DNA from: an uncultured Oscillospiraceae bacterium | GTDB taxonomy: Bacteria; Bacillota; Clostridia; Oscillospirales; Oscillospiraceae | Direction of reading: 5' to 3' | Assembly (NCBI GenBank): GCA_947626265.1 | Contig: CANQRM010000024.1 | Coordinates: 1 to 42,422 of the forward strand | Length of the DNA: 42,422 nucleotides | Shown here: positions 24,926 to 33,334 of the stretch, piece by piece | How positions within the stretch are numbered: position 1 is the stretch's first letter | Layout of the letters: each line of letters opens with the position of its first letter | The notes under the pieces: model-generated | Database searches by the model: none | Seen by the model: only the letters and a program-made list of their open reading frames with translations | Told to the model about the DNA's origin: nothing | Made by a program: the position numbers and the translations under genes

Positions 24926-25650
24926 CAGTTTCTTGCCTCATTTAAGTAAAAATCAAAGTACGCCTGCTTCATCTCAGCGCGGCACCGCCTTGGAACAGGG
25001 ATAAGGGTCCCGTCATCCATAACGAGGTCCGTGCCGGAAAAGCAGCGGACATGATTCAGATTGACGATAAAGGAACTGCCGCACATCGTCATGCCTTTTT
25101 TGCCCATGACGGATTCCTGCAGCTTGGCCGGCAGTGACCACACAGAGAGCTTCCTCCCGGAGGCGAGGGAGAACACGCGCCGTTTGTCCTTGGTCTCAAT
25201 GTACAGAATATCTTCCAGCGCGATGCGGTGCAGCTCCCCCTCGCAGCGGAGAAGGACCCACGTTCTCTGCTCCCGCCTGGCGATGACCCGTTCCAGGGCC
25301 GCGTTGAACTGTTCCTGCGTGTAGGGCTTGCAGATATAGTCCGCGGCATGTATGGAAAAGGCGTCGACCGCATAATCCGGGCTGGTCGTCAAAAAGATGA
25401 TGTCGGTATTCTTGCTGAAACGGAGGATATCCCGCGCCAATTCCGTTCCCAGCATGCCGGGCATGCAGATATCCAAAAGCGCGATATCAGCCGCGCCCGA
25501 TCTTTCAAATGCCTCCAGCATTTCGATCGCGGACGGATACACGTCAAATTCGACGCCGTGCTCACCGTGCGCCGCTGTGTAGGCCCGGAGATTATCCGCG
25601 ATCTTTTGCCTCTCTTCGGCCTCATCGTCACAAACCGATATTTTAAGCAT
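24925..25650 (-). CDS. LytTR-family response regulator
   Basis: 241 residues. Receiver domain (1-120) with acidic pair Asp8/Asp9, phospho-acceptor Asp60 in LLDICMPG, Thr88/Thr89 and Lys108 in CKPY. LytTR DNA-binding domain (about 130-235) with RCEGELHRIALEDILYIET and a late SFIVNLNHVRCF segment. It is co-transcribed with the kinase (one-base overlap). AAGGAAGG precedes the ATG. The likely target is the direct repeat at 23563-23594 upstream of the transporter operon; autoregulation is also possible. Confidence 0.93.
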   Translation of the reverse strand: MLKISVCDDEAEERQKIADNLRAYTAAHGEHGVEFDVYPSAIEMLEAFERSGAADIALLDICMPGMLGTELARDILRFSKNTDIIFLTTSPDYAVDAFSIHAADYICKPYTQEQFNAALERVIARREQRTWVLLRCEGELHRIALEDILYIETKDKRRVFSLASGRKLSVWSLPAKLQESVMGKKGMTMCGSSFIVNLNHVRCFSGTDLVMDDGTLIPVPRRCRAEMKQAYFDFYLNEARN

Positions 25651-25703
25651 GGTTCAGCTTCCTTCCTTGGGACACCGGGGGTCAGTTGGTTTTCGCGGTA
25701 TAT

Positions 25704-25732
25704 AGGATATCACAGAAGCACGCATTTTCCAA
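25704..25732 (-). promoter_or_regulatory. Putative promoter of the two-component operon
   Basis: Minus strand TTGGAA (25732-25727), 17-nt spacer, TATCCT (25709-25704), about 55 nt upstream of the regulator ATG. Moderate match. Confidence 0.5.
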
Positions 25733-25765
25733 GAGTCTTCATGGGCGGGCTTCCCCTATACAAAG

Positions 25766-25797
25766 CCCCAGGGAGCGGCGTCAGCTGCTCCCTGGGG
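25766..25797 (-). terminator. Hairpin terminator after the Lar-like gene
   Basis: An 11-bp stem CCCCAGGGAGC / GCTCCCTGGGG lies just past the minus-strand stop at 25815. The minus-strand tail is only CTTTG. The plus side has TCTCATTTTT, so the hairpin may act in both directions. Confidence 0.65.
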
Positions 25798-25814
25798 TCT
25801 CATTTTTGCTCCCG

Positions 25815-26039
25815 TCACTCCCCCGGGTTGGGGCGGATGACCTTCTGGAAGTTCCAGGTCATGGCGGCGCGGCGGGCGGCGTCCCGGCGCTCCTCCTCGG
25901 TCTTATAGCTGAGCTCCGCGGTATGGGCGCCGCAGTCCAGGCACTGGACGTACACGCACCATCCGCCCTCCTCCTCGATGCATCCCACGCCGCCGCAGGC
26001 GGGGCAGGCTGCCAGGTCGATATCGTCAAATTGGTCCAT
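25815..26039 (-). CDS. Lar-like restriction-alleviation family zinc-ribbon protein
   Basis: 74 residues. CPACGG (about 12-17) and VQCLDCGAHT (about 33-42) form a four-Cys zinc ribbon, followed by a helix ending AARRAAMTWNFQK, the Ala-rich then Trp-Asn pattern of the Lar family. Prototype Lar from the Rac prophage relieves type I restriction. Most chromosomal members have no tested role and many are phage-derived. The ATG at 26039 is chosen for AAGGAGA 8 nt upstream; the frame is open further. It has its own consensus-like promoter and a terminator. No restriction or phage genes are nearby. Confidence 0.7.
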   Translation of the reverse strand: MDQFDDIDLAACPACGGVGCIEEEGGWCVYVQCLDCGAHTAELSYKTEEERRDAARRAAMTWNFQKVIRPNPGE

Positions 26040-26082
26040 ACGGGGTCTCTCCTTCATATCACATTCTGCGGTGTTCCCCCTG

Positions 26083-26111
26083 ATTTTATACGACCGCCGC
26101 CTCTTTGTCAA
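26083..26111 (-). promoter_or_regulatory. Promoter of the Lar-like gene
   Basis: Minus strand TTGACA (26111-26106), 17-nt spacer, TAAAAT (26088-26083), 44 nt before the ATG. Confidence 0.75.
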
Positions 26112-26163
26112 TCGCCCATGACGCACGAACGCCCCGCCTCCCGGCGGGGTGTTTAACTTTATT

Positions 26164-26297
26164 GGCCGCCCTATGCCAGTCTGACGCCCGGCGGGAGCCG
26201 GCAGTGTGCCGGATGCGGTTGGTGAGCGAAGCGAACTTTAGCAGCAGGCATACTGCCGGGCCCGTCCGGGCTATACTGACATTGTTCTTGGGCGGCC
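26164..26297. repeat. Imperfect palindromic element with 8-bp inverted ends
   Basis: GGCCGCCC (26164-26171) and GGGCGGCC (26290-26297) bound a 134-bp stretch whose arms also mirror each other (CAGT...GCCCGG against CCGGGC...CTGA). Smaller internal hairpins (CCGGCA/TGCCGG) flank a GTGAGCGAAGCGAAC core. No ORF fits. The layout suggests a MITE- or REP-like element or a structured RNA. A CCTCCCTC/GAGGGAGG hairpin follows at about 26305-26324. Confidence 0.5.
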
Positions 26298-26335
26298 GCG
26301 CCACCTCCCTCGTCAGAGGGAGGCTTATTACCGCC

Positions 26336-27181
26336 TTACGCGCTTTCCCACCCCACGACCAGCTGCTCTTCCTCCATCTGCCGCTCCAGGGCCTGGTCCA
26401 CGAGCATGGCGATATTGTCCTCGATGGCCTTGCGCCCGGCCAGATACAGCCGCCGCAGGCACCGGGGGCTTCCCTTCTCCACGCTCACCTGCGCCAGGGC
26501 GCACAGGTCCCGTATGGACGCGGTGACAGAGGACCGGTTCATGGCCGCGCCCTCCCGGGTGCGGAACACCGGCCCGCGGTATATGCCATTTCTCTCGGCG
26601 AAGGCGAGCATCTCCTCACAGAGGCACCGGGGCAGGCGGATATTTTTCCGGCTCTTCCCCTCGCCCACGGTCACCTGGCCGGTCTTCACGGCCTCCACGG
26701 TGACCTTCTCCAGCTCCTGCACGGGCAGGTCCGCGCTGGCGAACAGCTTCACCAGCAGATACGTCTTCTCCCGGTCCAGCAGCCGCGCCACCTGCAGAAG
26801 GTGCTTATACTCGGCCCGCGTCAGCTCCGGCGGCAGCTTTTCCTCCGCCGGGAGGGTGTCCCGGGCCTGATACTCCCTGTGGCCCATATACGCCACGTAG
26901 GAGTTGGCGGCGGAGACGGTGACGTTCACGCTCCGGGGGGCGCATCCAGCCTTGATGAGCGCGTCCCGGCACTGCTCCAGGGTGCCCCGGCGTATCCGCC
27001 CGTCCTCGGGCAGGACCTCTGCCAGGCGCTCCAGGCTCCGCCGGTAGCGCTCCACGGTCTCCGGGGCCCGGCCTCTGGCCGTCATATCCGCCAGAAAGCC
27101 CTCCATGTCCCCGGCAGTCATGGCGACGCCTATATCATGCTGTCCGGCCCTGGGGGCACGTCTGATCTCCATCGTATCCAT
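26336..27181 (-). CDS. Degenerate tyrosine recombinase-like protein, catalytic residues lost
   Basis: 281 residues, homologous along most of its length to the complete recombinase at 30716-31552. Both share ELTRAEYKHLL against ELKRWEYEKLV, and RGPVFRTREG against SGPVFLSRQG. The N-terminal core-binding domain (about 20-105) is intact. The catalytic domain has Pro153 where the first Arg should be, R240-C-L-R243 in place of HxxR, and no GH...Y tail; it ends QLVVGWESA. It cannot be an active recombinase but may still bind DNA or the active paralog. It lies just downstream of the surface-protein gene behind a terminator. The ATG at 27181 has only a modest AAAGGCGG. Confidence 0.8.
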   Translation of the reverse strand: MDTMEIRRAPRAGQHDIGVAMTAGDMEGFLADMTARGRAPETVERYRRSLERLAEVLPEDGRIRRGTLEQCRDALIKAGCAPRSVNVTVSAANSYVAYMGHREYQARDTLPAEEKLPPELTRAEYKHLLQVARLLDREKTYLLVKLFASADLPVQELEKVTVEAVKTGQVTVGEGKSRKNIRLPRCLCEEMLAFAERNGIYRGPVFRTREGAAMNRSSVTASIRDLCALAQVSVEKGSPRCLRRLYLAGRKAIEDNIAMLVDQALERQMEEEQLVVGWESA

Positions 27182-27198
27182 GACTTCACCGCCTTTCT

Positions 27199-27229
27199 AA
27201 AAAAGGAGGGCAGGGGATATCCCCTGCCC
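27199..27229 (-). terminator. Terminator of the surface-protein gene
   Basis: Minus strand: GGGCAGGGG-ATAT-CCCCTGCCC perfect 9-bp stem, then TCCTTTTTTAG. Confidence 0.88.
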
Positions 27230-27262
27230 CCCGTTGGGTATTGCTATTGAGTTTGGTCTAAC

Positions 27263-30200
27263 TTACTTGACCCAAGTGGTGCCGTTCCAGTTGCCCAGCA
27301 GCTTGGACCAAGTGCACTTACCGGACTCGCCGTTCTTCTTGCTGAAGTAGCACTCGCCGTACTGGCCGCCGACCCACTGGTAGCCGGTCAGCATCTTGCC
27401 GATCTCACCCTTGGTGTTGGTGGGCTGCAGGAAGTACCAGCCGTAGCCGCCGTGCAGGTCGTCGATGTACTGCATGCCGGTCAGCATCTTGCCGTCCGCG
27501 CCCACATAGTACCAGTTGCTGTCCCACTGAGAGGCGCCGTCGATCTTGCCGACCCAGTAGTTGGAGACCAGCTTGCCGTTCTTGAAGAAGTACCACTCGT
27601 TGTTGTAGTAGTTCCAGCCAGTGCCGGAGGCAGGAGCCTTCGGGCCTTCGGGCTCATCAGGCTTGACCTTGACCAGTTTCGCGAGAGCCGCGTCCAGAGC
27701 GGCCTTAGCGGCATCCACAGCGGCCTGGGTAGCATCCTCGTTGGCAGCCACGGTCTTGGCAGCCGCAAGGGCAGTGTCGATAGCGGTCTTGTTGGCGGCC
27801 CAGGACTCGGGCGTGTAGTCAGCCTCGACCAGAGCCTTCGCGTCGGCGATGGCCTTGTTCAGGGCAGTCTTATCGACCTCGCCCTCCTTGGTCAGGCCGT
27901 TGAGGGCCGCCTGCAGCTTTGCCACGTAGGCATCGACCTCGGACTGCAGAGAGGCGTCGGTGGGCTTGGAGGTGCTGTTGTAGATGTCGTCCAGAGCCCA
28001 GTAGGAATCGAAGGTGTACTCATCGTCGCCCTCGGCCAGCTTATCCTTCGCCTGGTTCAGCAGCGTGTTCATCGTGGTCAGATCGGCAGTCTTCGTCTGC
28101 AGATAGCCGCAGACCTCGAGCATGCCCTTCAGAGTGTCGATGACGTACTGCTGGTTGTACTTGGAGTTGGCATAGGTGGAGCCGGTGAGATAGGTCCTAA
28201 TGGTGCTGATGTCGGCATTGATGGTTTGGAAAGCCTTCGCGACGGACTCAACGTCGTTACGGTTGTTCTTCACCTTGTCGTAGTCGCTCTGCACCAGGTC
28301 CTCGGCCAGGTCGAGCCAGGCGTTGATGGCCGCAACGGACTTCCAGGAGGACAGAGGTTTGACCTCCAGCATGACGGAGTGCTGCTCCACATAGTCGGTC
28401 TCATGTCCAGAGTAACTATTAGAGTTGACGGTGTTGACCATCAGCGCCACCTTCACAGTGCTGCCGGCCACCAGATACTCGTCGTTGGACGGGGTGATCG
28501 TCACGTCATTAGCAGCGGAAGCCGCGCTGCTGCCGATCTCTTTCTTGTTGGAGCCGGACACGATGACCATGTTTTTAGCATAGTTGGTCATGTCGCCGGA
28601 CATCTTGACCGTGATCGTCGCATCACCGGGATTGGTCGCAGTAAGAGAGATCGGGGAAGAGAGGTTCGTCAGCTTCTGGTTGTAAGTGGGAGCGGTAACG
28701 CTGCCGTCGGGATAATCGCTGACCTTGGCCTCCTTGATGATGGGGCCGTTGTACTCTTTGCTGACAGTGATGGTCTGGCTGGTGAAGTAATGATCCTCGC
28801 CACTCACATAGAGGTAGACGGTGATCTTCTCCTTGTTGGCCCACTCACTCCTGGCAGTGCCGTCCTTGCTGCCGAACTCACCAAGGGTGTAAGTGTTGAT
28901 GTACTTGTTGGGATACTTCGTCTGATCGGCGCCAGTCCAAGTGGCGTTCAGACTTACTTTCGTCGCAGTGGTCTCGCTGGCTTTGTTGGTCTCGCCGGAG
29001 TTATACCACTCGTCGCCGCACTTGAAGGTGACCTCGTACTGGTTGCCGTCGAGGTTGGTCCCGTCGGCCGTGAGACTGCTAGTCTTGTCGCCTTCAACGT
29101 TCAGTACGGAGAAAATGATATCAAGATCGCCGTCACTATTCAGCGTCCAGCTCTCGATCTTCAGGGTCTCGTCCTTGCGGACAAGGGCGTTCTCCAGGTC
29201 TTCGATAGCATTGGCGCAGGCATAATTAGTCGCGCTGGTCTTGAAACCGTTCAGGCCCTGGCCCCTATCCTTCAGGCCGTTGGCCACGCCGATGAGCGCC
29301 TGGATCTGAGCGCTGGTCTTCTTCAGTGCATAATTATCGGCCTTATAATTGCCGGCAAGAGCGCTCTCAGCGTTGGCAATGGCACGGTTCAGAGCGGTCA
29401 AGTCGGACTCCGCAGGACGGGAGGCCTTCGCCTCCATCTCCAGCGCGTCGAGCACAGCCGTCAGAGCGGCGCTGTACTGCGCATAAGTGTCGCCGGTGGA
29501 AGGATAGCTGTTCACCAAGTCGATGGCCTTCTTCAGCGCGGTCAGGTACTCGGTCTTGTAGGCCTTCGTCCAGGCGGCGTTCTTGGTCACGTCGATGCTG
29601 GCGGTAAAAATCGTACTCGCGCTAAGAGCGGCGCTCGCAGTGGTGTCGCTCGTATAGCTGTGCGCAGCATTGTTCGTGATCAGAGCCTTCAGAATGGTAT
29701 CGGTCATGTTGGTGCCGCCGGCAGCCTTGGTGAGCTGATTAGAATTGGTGGCGGTGCCATCTGCCTTGGGCATGACATTCGACAGCGCGGTCGCAGCATT
29801 CTGGACTTCGGAAGTGGTCACATCGTAATTCACTACCTTGCCGTCCACAGCTTCCAGCATCTCTTTGGCCGCGTCGTACTTCTCCAGGAAGTCCTTAGTA
29901 GCGCCCTCAAGAGGATCCTCGTCGGGATCGTACTTGTCCCAATCGATGGCGCTGGTAGTGGCATAACCATCCCAATCCTTATCGGTGTACACGCCGGCCT
30001 TCACGTCGTCCATGATCTTGTCGGCCTTCTGCACGGCGTCATACAGATCCCAGTGGGCTTCCTTGGACACGACGCCCAGCTTTACCAGCAGGGGCAGGTC
30101 CTCGGCGTCCTCGGGCAGGATGGAGGCCATCTCGGGCTCGTCTTCGACGGCCTCGGGAGCCTCCTCGGCGGCGGGCTCGTCAACGACGGGCTCCTCCGCG

Positions 30201-30364
30201 GGTTCCTCAGCCTCGGGAGCTACAGGAGCTTCAGGGGCCTCGGGTGCCTGCTCCTCAACTTCGGTCACAGCCTCTGCCGCGAAATCGTCAGCCGCAAGGG
30301 CCGGGACGCACAGAGACAGAGTCATGACCAGCGCCAGAAGCAGGCTGAGCATACGTTTCGTCAT
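27263..30364 (-). CDS. Large secreted cell-surface protein with FIVAR-like and cell-wall-binding repeats
   Basis: 1033 residues. Sec signal (1-24, cleavage after PALA). A Glu/Pro/Ala-rich spacer (about 25-80) precedes a long mixed region with Ala-rich helical FIVAR-like stretches (about 280-400 and 720-915, e.g. ALNKAIADAKALVEADYTP) and Ser/Thr-rich beta-type segments in the middle. The C-terminal about 110 residues are aromatic choline/glucan-binding-type repeats (NEWYFFKNGKLV, NWYYVGADGKMLTG, YGWYFLQP) that attach proteins non-covalently to the cell wall. There is no LPXTG motif. TTAGGAGG lies 10 nt before the ATG. No promoter lies between the ATG and the invertible segment, so expression should depend on that segment's orientation. 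Confidence 0.85.
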   Translation of the reverse strand: MTKRMLSLLLALVMTLSLCVPALAADDFAAEAVTEVEEQAPEAPEAPVAPEAEEPAEEPVVDEPAAEEAPEAVEDEPEMASILPEDAEDLPLLVKLGVVSKEAHWDLYDAVQKADKIMDDVKAGVYTDKDWDGYATTSAIDWDKYDPDEDPLEGATKDFLEKYDAAKEMLEAVDGKVVNYDVTTSEVQNAATALSNVMPKADGTATNSNQLTKAAGGTNMTDTILKALITNNAAHSYTSDTTASAALSASTIFTASIDVTKNAAWTKAYKTEYLTALKKAIDLVNSYPSTGDTYAQYSAALTAVLDALEMEAKASRPAESDLTALNRAIANAESALAGNYKADNYALKKTSAQIQALIGVANGLKDRGQGLNGFKTSATNYACANAIEDLENALVRKDETLKIESWTLNSDGDLDIIFSVLNVEGDKTSSLTADGTNLDGNQYEVTFKCGDEWYNSGETNKASETTATKVSLNATWTGADQTKYPNKYINTYTLGEFGSKDGTARSEWANKEKITVYLYVSGEDHYFTSQTITVSKEYNGPIIKEAKVSDYPDGSVTAPTYNQKLTNLSSPISLTATNPGDATITVKMSGDMTNYAKNMVIVSGSNKKEIGSSAASAANDVTITPSNDEYLVAGSTVKVALMVNTVNSNSYSGHETDYVEQHSVMLEVKPLSSWKSVAAINAWLDLAEDLVQSDYDKVKNNRNDVESVAKAFQTINADISTIRTYLTGSTYANSKYNQQYVIDTLKGMLEVCGYLQTKTADLTTMNTLLNQAKDKLAEGDDEYTFDSYWALDDIYNSTSKPTDASLQSEVDAYVAKLQAALNGLTKEGEVDKTALNKAIADAKALVEADYTPESWAANKTAIDTALAAAKTVAANEDATQAAVDAAKAALDAALAKLVKVKPDEPEGPKAPASGTGWNYYNNEWYFFKNGKLVSNYWVGKIDGASQWDSNWYYVGADGKMLTGMQYIDDLHGGYGWYFLQPTNTKGEIGKMLTGYQWVGGQYGECYFSKKNGESGKCTWSKLLGNWNGTTWVK

Positions 30365-30409
30365 TGTCTCTTATCCTCCTAAGATAAATATTTTCGAGCC
30401 CTCCATCGC

Positions 30410-30429
30410 ACCACAGACTTCACATTCTG
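30410..30429 (+). repeat. Left inverted repeat of the switch
   Basis: ACCACAGACTTCACATTCTG. It matches the reverse complement of the right repeat at 19 of 20 positions, the exception being C at position 9. It is also imperfectly palindromic internally (CAGA...TCTG). Confidence 0.85.
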
Positions 30430-30456
30430 CATGCCATCGGCCCTCGCCGGACCCGG

Positions 30457-30483
30457 AAAAAGGGCGATAAACGCGTGATCGCC
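30457..30483 (-). terminator. Terminator-like hairpin inside the switch, facing the surface gene
   Basis: Minus strand: GGCGAT-CACGCGTTT-ATCGCC followed by CTTTTTCC. In the present orientation it would block read-through into the surface-protein gene. Confidence 0.55.
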
Positions 30484-30599
30484 GGGAAACCGCCTCTTTC
30501 CGGCCCTCCAAAAGGGCATGGCAAAGCCGCCTGCGGCCCCAAATCGGGGTTACAGGCTGCTCCGCTATGTAAAAAAATAAAGTTTTTTTGAATTTCCTC

Positions 30600-30628
30600 T
30601 TGCTTTTTTCGCCCCGGGAGCTTATAAT
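30600..30628 (+). promoter_or_regulatory. Promoter inside the invertible segment, pointing away from the surface gene
   Basis: TTGCTT (30600-30605), 17-nt spacer, perfect TATAAT (30623-30628). After inversion it would face the gene at 30364. Confidence 0.75.
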
Positions 30629-30672
30629 CGTCAACGTAAAGTTGGGCTCAAAGGAAGTTTCTTCCGGGTTCG

Positions 30673-30709
30673 TACCACAGAATGTGAATTCTGTGGTATC
30701 TTTGTTTTT
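30673..30709 (+). terminator. Perfect palindrome and T-run at the right switch edge
   Basis: TACCACAGAAT-GTGA-ATTCTGTGGTA followed by TCTTTGTTTTT. The palindrome contains the right inverted repeat, while the T-run lies outside the segment. It should therefore terminate rightward transcription now but would lose its T-run partner for the promoter after inversion. Confidence 0.7.
30678..30697 (-). repeat. Right inverted repeat of the switch
   Basis: The reverse complement reads ACCACAGAATTCACATTCTG, 19/20 identical to the left repeat. The short arms and central spacer resemble tyrosine-recombinase core sites. Confidence 0.85.
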
Positions 30710-30715
30710 ATACCT

Positions 30716-31552
30716 TTATAATAAAAGCGGCAGGGCCTCCATCTGCGCCCGCTGTTCGGTGAAGGAGCGGATGGTGTAGATGCGCGTCGTCTCGATGCTG
30801 CTGTGGCCCAGGATGTCCGCCAGGCGCAGAAGGTCCTTGTATACCTTATAATATGTCCGGGCGAACAGGTGCCGCAGGTTGTGGGGAAACACCTTCCCCG
30901 GCGCCACCCCCGCCCGCTTTGCCAGCCGTTTCATGGCCTTCCAGATGTTGCTCCGGTCCATGGGCCCGCCCTGACGGCTCAAAAATACCGGTCCGGACGC
31001 GATATTCATCTTTTTGCAGTATTTCAGGAGCGTTTTGCATAATTTTCCGGGCAAAACGATGGTCCGGCGCTTTCCTTTGCATATTATTTCAGCCTGTCCG
31101 GCCCGCAAACTTTCCGCCGTGATGGCGGAAACTTCGCTCACACGCACCCCCGTGGCCGCCAAAGTTTGCAGCAGCAGCGCCAGCCGCTCGTCCCCCTCCG
31201 CGAGAGCTTTATGCACGAGCTTTTCATACTCCCACCGCTTGAGTTCCCGGCTCGGGTCCGCGAAATTCCGGCGCTGTACCCGCAGGAACCGCAAACGCCA
31301 TTCATCGTATCCACAAAAATGCAAAAACATATTCACCGCCGCCAGGACCCCGTTTACGGTCCCGGCGGCCCGCTTTTCCGCCCCCAATGCCTCCTTGAAG
31401 GCCAGGAGCGTGGTCTTGTCATGGACCTCGCCCCCGGCGAAGGCGAGGAGCCTGTCCACCGCCCGGGCGTATTTGGCGACGGTGGCGGGCCCCAGCTCCC
31501 GTTCTATCATGTGGTCGCGGAACGCCTCCGCCGCGTGTTTGTCGATGTTCAT
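30716..31552 (-). CDS. Tyrosine recombinase/integrase, catalytically complete
   Basis: 278 residues. N-terminal core-binding domain (about 5-95) and catalytic domain (about 100-278). The full catalytic set is visible: Arg137 in ATGVRVSEV, Lys near 159-161 in CKGKRR, His224/Arg227 in PHNLRHLF, His250 in GHSS, nucleophile Tyr259 in TTRIYT. The frame is open to 31636, but the ATG at 31552 is preceded by AAAGGAGG. No excision partner, relaxase or phage genes are nearby, so it looks like a local DNA-inversion enzyme such as RecV/FimB types. It is separated by 19 bp from the inverted-repeat segment, its likely substrate. A homologous but dead copy lies beyond the surface gene. Confidence 0.92.
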   Translation of the reverse strand: MNIDKHAAEAFRDHMIERELGPATVAKYARAVDRLLAFAGGEVHDKTTLLAFKEALGAEKRAAGTVNGVLAAVNMFLHFCGYDEWRLRFLRVQRRNFADPSRELKRWEYEKLVHKALAEGDERLALLLQTLAATGVRVSEVSAITAESLRAGQAEIICKGKRRTIVLPGKLCKTLLKYCKKMNIASGPVFLSRQGGPMDRSNIWKAMKRLAKRAGVAPGKVFPHNLRHLFARTYYKVYKDLLRLADILGHSSIETTRIYTIRSFTEQRAQMEALPLLL

Positions 31553-31616
31553 TCGTATTCCCTCCTTTTTTCCCATATTGTCCACACCGGGCGGAGATAA
31601 TACAAATTTGGCGACA

Positions 31617-31648
31617 TAAAACCGCCTCCCCATCAAAGGGGAGGCGGT
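31617..31648 (-). terminator. Terminator after the GH51 gene
   Basis: An 11-bp stem ACCGCCTCCCC / GGGGAGGCGGT with a six-base loop and TTTTATG on the minus-strand side. Confidence 0.75.
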
Positions 31649-31669
31649 ATATTCATTTGACGGGCGGCC

Positions 31670-33214
<1,545 letters not shown>

Positions 33215-33220
33215 TTAGCG

Positions 33221-33254
33221 AAAACCCCGCGATCCGTTGGGATCACGGGGTTTT
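33221..33254 (-). terminator. Terminator of the tRNA-Asp/tRNA-Thr unit
   Basis: AAAACCCCG-C-GATC / GATC-A-CGGGGTTTT stem with one mismatch, beginning 4 bp past the tRNA-Thr CCA. Four T at each end. Confidence 0.85.
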
Positions 33255-33258
33255 CTTT

Positions 33259-33334
33259 TGGAGCTGCTGGGCAGATTCGGACTGCCGACCTCGTCATTAC
33301 CAATGACGCGCTCTACCGACTGAGCTACAGCAGC
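33259..33334 (-). tRNA. tRNA-Thr (GGU)
   Basis: Acceptor GCTGCTG / CAGCAGC, D-arm GCTC...GAGC, anticodon stem CGTCA/TGACG with loop TTGGTAA (anticodon GGT), T-arm with TTCGAATC-like loop (read here as TCCGAAT), discriminator T and encoded CCA. Its 5' end directly abuts the CCA of tRNA-Asp. Confidence 0.95.

Larger units (their letters stand above)
30410..30697. promoter_or_regulatory. Candidate invertible promoter switch (288 bp)
   Basis: A 248-bp segment is bounded by 20-bp inverted repeats (19/20 match). Inside it a promoter points right (30600-30628), away from the surface gene, and a hairpin with T-run faces left (30457-30483). Inversion would turn the promoter toward the surface-protein ATG at 30364, leaving a leader of about 110 nt that includes the ribosome site. 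A complete tyrosine recombinase gene lies 19 bp from the right edge. In the orientation given the surface gene should be OFF. Confidence 0.75.
30635..30709 (+). ncRNA. Predicted short transcript of the OFF orientation
   Basis: From the predicted start near 30635 the RNA would have a small hairpin GGAAG/CTTCC and end at the 11-bp palindrome plus T-run, about 75 nt with no convincing ORF. It may be only an aborted transcript or a functional small RNA. It exists only if the promoter is active. Confidence 0.35.

Noticed and set aside
12085-26126. Genomic island integrated at tRNA-Pro
   Set aside because: The transporter block has a somewhat different composition. However, no direct repeat of the tRNA 3' end was found downstream, and the recombinase further on is tied to the inverted repeats instead.
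27452-30382. Open frame of 976 codons on the plus strand opposite the surface protein
   Set aside because: The minus-strand product has a signal peptide and wall-binding repeats. The plus frame has no credible start or domains.
30673-30698. Palindrome read as the terminator of the recombinase gene
   Set aside because: On the minus strand the hairpin is followed by CGAACCCGG, not a T-run. It works as a terminator only on the plus strand.
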